Positions 24,931-36,900 of a DNA stretch of 64,000 nucleotides are shown in pieces. The notes under the pieces are model-generated. The model did not search any database, was not told where the DNA came from, and saw only the letters and a program-made list of their open reading frames with translations. A program made the translations under genes and the position numbers. The stretch covers positions 2,565,962 to 2,629,961 of the forward strand of contig NC_020172.2 of the NCBI RefSeq assembly GCF_000224145.3. Direction: 5' to 3'. This DNA comes from Ciona intestinalis. Lineage: Eukaryota > Chordata > Ascidiacea > Phlebobranchia > Cionidae. Each line of letters begins with the position of its first letter. Position 1 is the stretch's first letter.

Positions 24931-27900
24931 TTAGGAAACGCCTACTGAACACTTTACATAAGCGCAAGGTCCTATTTTGGGCTGAATGTAGCAGCATAAC
25001 CAATCCAGTACAGACGACAATAAGAAGTATCCACTTTCCCCGCCATTTTCGCACAACTTTGGGCCGAAGTTGGAAACGCCGTACAACACCCAACGTTCGT
25101 TCTCAAAGCATACAAGTGGGCCGCCGCTGTCACCCTGGGCAGATATACATTATCAGATCTTACTGTCTAAATCGCGTTTGATTTTAATTACCCAGCACTG
25201 CCTTAAAACTTGTATATAGTAGGACGGGGGAAGACAGGACATCTTTGCGACCTATACTAGTAGGACGGGGGAAGACAGGACATCTTTGCGACCTAATACC
25301 CAAGTTTTCTGATCGCGTGTTTTAAACAATTAACAACGGTCTTATATGGGAGTTGTGAGGATGCGGTTTCATAATTCTTTGAATATTCTTTGTTCACTAT
25401 CAAATTGGACGAGAAAATAGAATAAATAGGTGTCCCATCTTCCCCTACTATATATCATATAATTTGCCTATTTAAAATGGTAAGGGTCAAATGAAAGAAA
25501 GAATGTAACGTATATATCCCGCGTGATGGGAAATCGACAGTATAGATATACCATGGGTTTTCTGTTTCAAACTCGTACCCACCTTCGAGTTTTAATTCCG
25601 CCTATGTAACTTTGTGGGATTGTGTGTTATATCTGATTGGCGGTTTTTATGTTTATCTAGCTTTATGTATAAGCTGGCATGTGCGGCCTTGTTATGAAAG
25701 TGAAGTCAGACTGTTTACATTTATACCTACGCTTTCTGGATGAGAAATGGCATTTTAACTGCTGGTGATTAATCTTTTTCAAAAGAGAAAAATGACAAAA
25801 GCTCGCAAAGTATTTCAATGCTTCCTAACATTAATACAACGTTGGATATATAGTAGGATGGGGTAAGACGGGACATCTTTACTACTAAATATCCAAATAT
25901 CCTGATCGTGTTTTAAATAATTAACAACGGTGCATGGGTGTTGTGAGGATACAGTTTATAATTCTTTGAATATCTTTGTTTAATACCCAATGGGACGAGA
26001 AAACAGAATGAAAATGTGTCCCATCTCCCCCCACCCTACTATCTTAAGCAGTAATGGAACACGAGGCGACTTAGATAGGACTTCTACACACGGCTACGAA
26101 ATCGTATAAAGTACGCTATGCTTTATTTTACTTTATTTTTTCCTACAATGCTTTATACTTTATACTGTCGGAAAATGCTTGTGAAAATTCAGCCAAAATC
26201 TAGGTCATGGCCTAGATTGCAGACGAGTTTCGTAAAAGCGCATAAAACGCTCTGGAGTGCTGTTTAACCACTTACCCGACATTGCATGTTAACGTTTTCA
26301 GATTCCGATCTTTTTGAGCAGAGATTGGTGTTCGGGTCATAATAGTAACGTTTGTATACTTGCTGACACGTGCTTGGTGATTCTATTACTTGAACAGCTT
26401 GCTTCAAAATATTACGTGGTGATGTAGCTGCGTATTGGAGGATAGGGAATGGTTTGCAATGATTTATGAACATCGAGATATACAGTACTGTAGGGTAAGA
26501 CGGGACACCTTTAGCACTTAATATTTAAATATCCTGATCGTGTTTTAAACAATTAAGAAAAGTTTAATGGAGTCGTGAGGAGGGTTTTATTAAATTTTGA
26601 GTGTTTTTTTTGTTTACTACCAAATGTGACGAGAAAATAGAACGAAAAGGTGTTCTATCCACACCACATATTCCTATGTACCCCAACCCCACTATACATA
26701 GGAATAACAAAACTAACGCTAATTTTAAGTCATTTTATAAAAAATGTGTGATTTTAATTAAAATTGTGATTTTATTAACTCACCTTCGTTACTTGTAAAT
26801 CCCCACCCAACAAGCCAACACTGCCCCCCAGTGGATGGTATCACATCAGGGTTTGGCAAGCACGCTGGCGCCACCTCACGACGGTATGTTATGGAACGCT
26901 AAAAAAAAAATTGAATAAATGACAGAACAGAAGCATAAATAAGAACAACGACAGTCGTTATAACACGGGTGTTATGTATCGTACATTTCGTGCCTGCTTA
27001 CAAGTTAGCACCCTGAGTGGTAGGCACCTCCTTTCAAGGTAATTAGCCTGTAGCCTTAATCTCAACAAGTCCCGTGGCGAGTCCCTGCTGTATAGGACCT
27101 TATTTTTTTTCCTTTTGTCTTTATGTTTGGCTGGCACTTTGGACAACCCATCAGCAGTTACCACTAAGTTATCTAGTGTTTCTCTTACCTTCAATTCCAG
27201 TAACGCCACATCAAATTTGTTACTTGGATCGTCATAATCTGGATGATAGACAATTCTCTTTATTTCATACACGTCGCCGGGTAAACTGGTTAGGTCGTTT
27301 TGGTCATGACGACCGACTGCTACTACGTAGTTAGTTGTTGGCCTGTTGAAATAAGTTTTATTCAAAAAAGTAAACCTAGTGTTTCGTTATATAGTAGGGT
27401 GGGGGAAGATGAGACACCTTCAGCCCATAATATCTAAACATCCTGATCGTGTTTCAACCAATTAACAACGGTCTATGGGAGTCCTGTGGATACGGTTTTA
27501 TAATTCTTTGAATATTCTTTGTTTACTACCAAATTGGACGAGGAAATTGAATGAACACGTGTCCCATCTTCCCCCACTCTACTATATAGTTGGGCGGATT
27601 AGGTTGGTCTGTATTTTTATTCTATTTTATTGTCCCATTTGGTACTAAACAAAGAATAATATATACCTACGTCATAAAGACTTTAAAAGAGTGTTGTTTA
27701 TTGTTTAAAACACAATCAAAAGGTAAGGGATATTATGTGCTAGTCTTATCTCTTCTTACCCCACATTACGTTAAAACATGTAGTGGAGTGGGGGAAGATG
27801 GGACACCTGAAGCACATAGTATTCAAATATCCTGACCGCCTTTTAAACAATTAATAACGGTCTATGGGAGTCGCGGGGATACGGTTTTAGAATTCTTAGA

Positions 27901-30900
27901 GTGTTTTTTGTTTACTACCAAATGGGACGAGAAAATGGAATGAAAATGAGTCCTATCTTCCCCCACCCTTATACTCTATATTTCTTTATTTCTTAGAATA
28001 TATAAGACTAAATTAACTAAAACAAAGAGAAGGCAATTACCACGAAAACAACAATGGTGAAAAACACGTTTTTGGTAAAAACAACAGGTATGCATATTCA
28101 TTTAGGCATGAGTTGTGTTTATAGTATTTAGTATAGATCTTTAATATAGTGCAATACCCTACTATATTATACTCACATACACTCACACTCACACTTTAGT
28201 GTATACTCACACTAGTTCGTTCTTATTAGCGAAGCAATGTGCTGCAGTTACGATCCAATCGTTGTGAATAATAGTGCCTCCGCATTTCCAAAAGTTATAA
28301 TAATAGGAAAGAAGTTTAGTTTTGCTGTCGACTTTGGAACGAAGTAAGTTAATACTAACTGCCCATGGCCAAGAGTGAGGTACCGCCTCAGACCCGCCTG
28401 TAATAAAAGGCATGATGCTTTCAGTTTTTAGTAACGTTCTGGCAACAAAATAAAATAACTGAACGAATAAATAAACAAATGAAACTTTTTTTATATTAAT
28501 GTCCTTCGGGCGGGGCAACGGCAATTGTTATAACACTGGTGCTATATCTCCTGCGTGCACCTCGTGCCCGGTTACGAAATACCACAAATAATTGCCTGGG
28601 TGATTATTTTTGGGATATTTTTTTATTGTATTATTTGACAATTTAGACAACATTTAATGAGCCACGTTTTAAACGTATAAATTGTTTTTAAATTAGCTGC
28701 TGGAAAAGGATTAAACACCTTATCCAACAGTTTTAGCGACCTCTTACGCTTGAGGTATCTTGTAAATAAATAAATAAAACTAAGATTAATTTAAAAAACT
28801 CGCAATATTTCATTTATATACCCACCCACTATTCTGCCTGTCGGAAACGCAGGCTGGTTAGCTTGTACACCACATTGATATTTATTGTAGAAAGCTTGTT
28901 TTGGACCCGGGACAGTTTTCCTCCAAACAGAGGTAGGTGGGAGGTCTACGTTGTTGTACTGTAGGCCTGAAACGTGTAATCATTTTATCATAGCGGCAAA
29001 TATTAAAAATCTAATGTAAAGTTCGTAATTTTACACAAAACTACATACCGCCTGTAGGCTTGTACTGCTTCAAACCGGTTCCAACCGGAACTCCCAACAT
29101 GTAGCTACCAGTCGTATCGTTACTGGGTAATACTGAATCGAACGTCAGGTCGTCTAAAACACAAAATAACATGGACAGTTAGTGTATACTATAAAGGATA
29201 CTATAATTATCAAAATCCAACCCAGTTGTCACTATTGGGTTGTCCAAGTAGTTATCCACACAGAAAAACAACCATCCAAAAAGTTACGTGGTAACTCTTA
29301 AGCTGGCACGAGGTGTATGAAACAGAACACCTGTTGTGTTATAACGACTGTCATTTTTCCATGAACGTTGGGATAAAGCAAGTTATATTAAATAAATAAT
29401 TTATAAACCATACCTGGGGGTTGAATGAGAAACTTAATGTTTGCACACGTTTGTGGACTGCTGTTACAAATCTGTTTCCTAAAAAAATAATAAATAATCT
29501 TAATCTAAACGATAAAGGTGTCTGTATGGTATGAGTATTTAGAACTTGAAATATGGGAGCTTAAAGGTGGCTATACACAGTATCCGGCAGCGAAATCCGG
29601 ACAAAACAGACAAAACGGACGAAATCCGGATCCTATGTACAGCCATTTTTACACAGTATTAGGTCTGTTCCCCAAGCAGGTATTAATTACAATTTACTGA
29701 CGTTGTGGCACAGTTGTTAGTACACGAGCCTGCTGAGTCACACCTAGACCGTACGGATTCGAGGCTCGTCGTTGCCATATTGTCGACGTGTTCTTGGACA
29801 AGACACCGAACAATTGATTTAACCTAGTGATCGTTTATCGCGGTTGTCTGACTCTAACTAAACTGTCGGACGTACACTCTCACACTTAAAATTGTGGTAA
29901 AGCGTTAACAGGCACAAGTTTAACGGTTAGTTAATATCACAATTTTAAAAGTTGTGTACGTACTTTATGATGTCACTTACGAATGACGTAAGTGAGTCTA
30001 CGTCATCAATACTTCTCACGTATTTGACGAAGTCGGAAGCCGGTTGGGATGCGAACATTTGTGGATAGTAATGTCTGGAGAAATAAAAGAAATGAGTTTG
30101 TATTAGTACAGTGGGGTAAGATAGATACACAGAATTCTGTTGTTTTAAAAATTAAAAATGTTCTTTAGAGTCGTGGAGATAGGGTATATAACTCTAGAAA
30201 AATCCTTTGTTTATACAATTGTGTAATAGAAACTTACGCTTTCAGTAACTCTTCGTCCCAGTTATAACCGATGTAAGCAACTTGTATTCCTTTACGTTTC
30301 ACACGGTCCAAGTACGCTATATTGGTGCTGGCTGCAGGACCGAACACGAACCGTGATGAAATTATGAGCAACTTTTTCCGAGTTTTTAAATCTTGTCTCA
30401 TGAAGTTGGATTCCTTTTCTAGTTTCTAAAATATTGACATTTATTAGAATAAGGTATATGCTGGTATGACATGGAAGCACACAGAACAACAAGAATATAG
30501 TACCGAGGGGAAAGATGAAAACCGGTGGAATATAATGTTTCATATTTTCAAATTGCAGTTATAATAAATATTAATGCACTTTTATAGTCGCGAAGATGTT
30601 TATATATAGTACTGTAGTGTTAGATTGGACACAATGCCAAAATACCCTATTTTAAACAATTAAGAATGGTCCATGGGGGTCGTAATAGTACAGTTTTATT
30701 TATTTTTTAAATATTCTTTGTTTACCACCAAATAAGACGAGAAAATAGAATAAAAACATGAACTATTATAACCTTGGACTTTTTTTATAATTACGATACA
30801 ACTTGGCATCGACAGTTAATTTATTTATCCCTACTTACGTCCAACACTCTCCATAGTTCTTCCCTTGTAATGTCTTCATCATCAATTTGATTCCCTTCCT

Positions 30901-33900
30901 TCAAAACCTCGTCCAATCTACGCAAAGCACCCACGCTCAAATCTTGACCGATTTTCGTTACAATTTCAGTTTCTGATTTCCCCGTTGGTGTAGGGCGAAG
31001 CACGGCAAGACCAAACCCCAAATCCAACTGGAATTAAATTACTCAAAGTTTGTTTTATGCAAAGTTTTATTCATGTATTTCAATTTATTTAAAAAATTTC
31101 AAATTTTCTAAGTTTTTTTTTCAAGGAGTTTATTCAAAGCTTTAAGCTGACGGGTCTTAGCAGCAAAGCTTTTAATCTTTACTTTTCGGTAAGTTGCCGT
31201 AAAGGTCGAAAATAAATCGAAAAGAGGAAACGATCGGGAAAAATATAAACATATATAAAATATAGTAGGATGGGGTAAGATGGGACACAGACATTTAAAT
31301 AGTTGTAAAACCGTATCCTTACGAGTGTCCCGACTCCCATAGACCGTTCTTAATTGTTTAAAATTCGATCAGAGTATTTGGATAATATGTGTTAAAGGTG
31401 TCCTATCTTTCCCACCTTACTCTATATACATATATTTATATATACACCTGGTCGAATTTAAACATGTTGAAAATATGGTTGTAGAAATTTCGAATGCTGT
31501 CACGGTGTTCTACTGGCCCGATGCTGTGGATGAAGTAGATCTCTCCGCAACTGTTTGGGAAAATGTTAAATTTAATTAAATGCGCAGCTTTGTAGTCTTA
31601 CATATAGGATATAACACGTACTCCAAACTGTATAGTAGGGTGGGGAAGACGAGACACCTTTAGCATATACTACTCTAAGATTCTAAACGTATATAGGAGT
31701 CGTGAGGATACGGTTTTATATTTCCTTGAATGTTCTTTATTTACTATTAAATGGGACTAGAAAATAAAATAAAAGTGTCCTATCTTTCCCCACCCTAATG
31801 TATATAAAGCACACAAAGCTCGTCGCTGCTACCGTTGTGAACGGATCTGCTCTTGAGCAAGACATTTAACGGCAATTGCTCTAACCCAGTGGTCACCAAT
31901 GGGTTGGTCATATTATTAGCCATACAGAGAAAAACACCCCCAAAAGTTACATACGTGGTAACTCGTAAGCTCGCACGAAGTGTATGAAACGGAGCACCAG
32001 TGTTATTACGACAGTCGTTTTTCGTACATGTGAGGACAAAGTGTGAATTTTTTATTTTATATTATGTAGGGCTGATAATTTGGACAACCCATTGATGACA
32101 ACTAGATTAAAGCAATTAACTTTCTCCTTGCCCAAAGACACAATTTCTTGCCCAAAGACACATACGTTCATAATAGTAGCAGCGACGAGCCTTGAACTCA
32201 TCACCTTCGGGTTAGAGACATGCGTACTAACCACATTCCATTCATTAAATATGACAAAGGTTAACGTACCCGCACTTGCCTGGGTAGTCAGTAATAGGGG
32301 CTCCGGTTGTGCTTGGTATAACTTCTATTAATTGCATGAACTTGGAGTTCACTGGAAGTTAAAAACACAAATTGTGGTTGCTATTTGTCTATATTTTGGT
32401 ATTAACTAATCATTTAATACACATTTTTAAATAATACATATAGTATCAGAACCAGATTAATAGAAATGAAACTGGAACTGGGAGACGGAACACCTTTAGA
32501 ACATATAATATCCAAATATCCTGATCATGTTTTTAAACAATTAACAACGGTTTATGGGAGTCGTGAGACTCGTGAGGATACGGTTTTATAACTATTTAAA
32601 TGTCTGTGACTATTTTCAGTGATGCCAGAAATTAAAAACTTTTGGATAGCAGGGGGGGGGAAGATGAGACACTCCTTTATTCTATTTTCTCGTCCCATTT
32701 GGTAGTAAACAAAGAAATTATAAAACCGTTTTCTTATGACTCTCCTATACCGTTGTTAATACTTTAAAACCCAATCAGGATACTTCGATATTATGTGCTA
32801 AATGCGCCCTCCCCTGGTATATACGAATCGTAATGTAATACTTGTTTGAGTCAATCTACTTTTAAAACTTGTTATATTATAACTAAATTCTCACAATTAA
32901 TGTCCAAGTGTTCGAATGAAATTTGCCATTTAGATGACGCTTCACTGACGTCATCATGTAGTTTCTTTATATCTGTATCTTTCCAAGGTTTGTATAAAAA
33001 CATGGGCTGTGTTCAACATAAAAGGTTAAGTAAACAAAGCAATAACGTATAATTTGATACAGTGGGGAGGAAGACGGGGATACCTTTAGCACAGTATATT
33101 CAAGCATTTTGATCGTGTTTTAAACAATTAACAACGGTTTGAGGGTCGTGAGGTAACAGTTTTATAATTTATTGAATGTTCTTTGTTTCCTACCAAATGG
33201 GCGGGAAAATAAAATGAATAGGTGTCGCGTCTTTTCCCCTATATATCACATATGATTGCATTGTGTACCAGTTAAGACATAGTTTACATTATAACGTATT
33301 GGTCAACATACCCAAGCATTAGCCTTAAAGTTCCCATATAGATCTATCGTAACTCTAACTGAATTAGTATCATGTAGTAACGGCTCCAATGCTGATAAAC
33401 TAGCTGAGGTAAAACGAAAGTTCAAAACCTCAAAAGATGCTCTTGTCTATGAGAATACAGCAAGAGTTAGAGAGATTTTAAAATTTTGGTAATAGATAAA
33501 ATCAACTACAGCTTTAATGAATGAATGGAACTTAATTATTTTCACGTGGCCGAAAAACGACACTAACAGGGGTATTCATACACCTCGTGCAATCTTACGA
33601 GCTACCAAGTATGTTACTTTGTGAATTATTATTTTTTGTGTTTTTTCATTGTTTATGTGTGGCTGATGATCAACTCGTTAGTGACCACTGAGTTAGAACA
33701 ATTGCCATTGGACACGTACGCCCACAATGGTAGCAACACCGAGCCTTGAACCCATTACCTCAAAAAAATAAACGCACACTCAGGTAGCAGCTTCAAGCCT
33801 CGAACCTAGCTATACCCTCTTGTGTATGGCAGTCGTGCTAACTGCTGTGTGACAGTGCCGGACAAGAGACGAGCACACAAGGATATTGGCACAATACATT

Positions 33901-36900
33901 AACCTTTAACTGTGCACCACATGCGTAATCCATAATAACACTTATAAGTTGGGTCAGGTTAAAATGCTCTAACCTTTACAACGACGTCTTCTCGTAGTTT
34001 ATTCGCCAAATATGAAGACTGAATGCCGATCAATGAAAATCTGATATTCGTGCCGTCCATTTTCAACAATATGAACTTTACTGTATATAAGATAATTTTG
34101 GAGAAATAACTTTTATGAAAATTAAACTTGTTGGTTTCATTAACAACAGTCGCTATAACATAGTGAACAAATAAATGAATGAATGAACGAAATTTACTTT
34201 ATCCTTACGTGGCCGGAAAACGACAGTCGTTATAACACGGATGTTTATACACCTCGTGCCAGCTTACGAATCACCATGTATGTTACTTTGTCAGTGATTA
34301 TTTTTTTGTGATTTTTTAAAAATTTTTTTACGTGTGGCTGATAATTTGGACAACCCCTTAGTCTCCACTGGGTTGGAGCAATTGAAGTGTCCACCTAAGG
34401 ACCCATACGCCCCCTGGGTTAGACGCGCTAACCAACTGTGCTACGGCGCCGGTCTTATTTAATGGCAAAGCAGATTACTTAAAGTCGTTTACACACCTTT
34501 CATAATAAGATCTCCTTTTTTTGGAGCGTATGAATCAGAAGAAGCGTCAGCATCTTTTTGACCAGACGTCGGTTTAGCAATCCAGCTCGGTCCTTGTGCT
34601 GCAAAAATATTGCAACGCATCTGTATAATTACCTGTCTTACCATAACCCACTATATGTACATTGTGCACAATACCGATGCAGGTGTTATAACATGGTGGG
34701 GTAAAATGGGACATGTTTTCATTATATTTTAATCCGATTTGGTAGTAAAGAAAGAATATTTACAGAACCATACAACTGTATAGCCCGCGACTCTAAGAGT
34801 GTTTCTCACTGATAGAAACCTAATTAATAAATAGCATATTACGTGCCAACGGTATCCCATCTTACCCGACAATTAAATAAGTACATAGCCTGTTATAGCA
34901 AGTAACTATTTTTTTGTTAAACCTACACTTCACTATAAATCGTTCAGCATATTCAACCTTGGTCGTGGAGTTAATTTCGTTCGCAAGTAATCCTTCGAAT
35001 ACAAAACCATTGCCCACCTTTAAAAATTCAATTGTTCCTCCTTTAGATTTCTATTAAAATTAAAACATGAACAATTATTAGTAACTGCAGCCACTGCACT
35101 AGGCCTAATGATTTGACACATTTTTTTCCTATTATAGTACTGTGGGTAAGATAGATACTGTTAGCATATTTCCTAGCCGTGTTTTGACAATTGGCAACGC
35201 TAGTTTTAGAGTCGTGAGGATACTACCAAGCCACATCGAGCCTCGAACATACAAATTGTGGTCCAGCGGCAGGCTATACTAAAATAAATATTTAACAAAA
35301 AACAACTATAAAACATGATTGAATCACTGATTGAAAAATGCCATTTTGCCATTTTTTTTAAAAACACGTTGGGGAACACTGACTTCACCTGTATGGCCCC
35401 TGCATGAATTGCTGCAAAACAAACTGACGATGCGATATGGTACCAGTGATGACCAACGATTTTATCTGCAGAAGTAAAGCGACAATTTGCGGGGCAACGA
35501 AAGATAGAGTTGCTGTTGTCGATCTGGGCTCCAGTTTTATGGCAAGTGATGAAGGTTGCTGAAAGTGAACAGTAAAATAAACAAACATTACTGAGTAAAC
35601 GCATGTCCAAGAAATTTAAAAATATATATATATATATAGTAGGGTGGGGAAGATGGGACACCTTTTCGTCTAGTTTTCTCTTTCCATTGGGTAGTAAACA
35701 AAGAACATTCAATGAATTATAAAATCGTATCCTCACGACTTCCACAGACNNNNNNNNNNNNNNNNNNNNNNNNNNNNNNNNNNNNNNNNNNNNNNNNNNG
35801 ATATTATGTATTAAAGGTGTCCCATCTTCCCCCACCCTACTATATATATATATATATATAGACAACGGCAAAACAATAGGCATTGAAACAAGACTATATG
35901 GATAATACACATTTACATTAAATCGTCGAAAGAAGCAAAAACGAAAGCGAAGATCGAGGAACGTAGATGGAATCAACAGCAAACGACATTCGTTAAAACT
36001 TACTGTGGGAAAAAACGTTGGGGGAAAGCGTCAGTTAAAAAGAGTAATTGGCTTATATATATATACCTGGTGTAGCAGCATGGTTCATATTTGCTTTTAC
36101 TTCGGTAGCAAGTCGTGGTATCGCTCGCAATGCAGACTTCACAGATTTCTTGAAATTGTCAAGCACTGCGTTATGTAAGACAGGTTTATAAACTGCTGGT
36201 ACAATAATGTGTGTACGCTTAGGATGTGATCTAATTTTACAATCGCCTGACGGGCAATGGCAGTGGTTTGCAGATGTTGTTTCACACACCTTGTGCCTGC
36301 TGCTAACGAACTATATGCATGCGGGTGTACACTTCGTAGGTACCACGCATTTTACAGTTAGTAAACGTCATGCGTACATGATAGACCAATTATCACTTAG
36401 ATGTTTTTGTCAGAATGTTTAATTAAAGATAAACTGGCATTTGCCACACAGCAATGATGACGCTAATAAGCAATATATATATATATATAATATTCTAACC
36501 TTCAATAGTTTCAACCAAAGCAATTACTTCACGATTTGCCAAATAACTTCCCAGCATAAATTGAATTGAACCTGCCTCGACGGCGCCAACTTGCGACCCT
36601 ACTTTTACGTTTTTGGACGGAATTGCAAAACACTCATAAGCAATGCGAATAATTTTTCTTTTCCCCAAGGTTACTGCCTGTAAATCACATCATCATTATT
36701 TAAAGCGGTATTTGATGGTAACACTTGATAATAAACGAAAAGTAATACGTGGTAACCCGTAAGCAGGCACAAGGTGTGTGAACAGAACACTTGTATTATA
36801 AAAACTGCCTTTAACCTTCGCGTTTTTGTCTGTTTATAAAAGAGCGCTTATTTACCCACAGGTGTGGTATCGTCAACATTGAAAGTACTGACTGATAGGC

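Noticed and set aside
32895-33006. Dismissing this stretch as intron of the protease gene
   Set aside because: Without it, exons 33312-33446 and 32270-32351 are out of phase; with it ([20 protein letters not shown]) phases match on both sides, so it was kept as exon 12.
35206-35982. Longest open frame of the window (258 codons, minus strand)
   Set aside because: It runs through an assembly gap, a MITE and intron sequence. Only the LCCL exon inside it (35389-35558) is supported by splice sites and family similarity.
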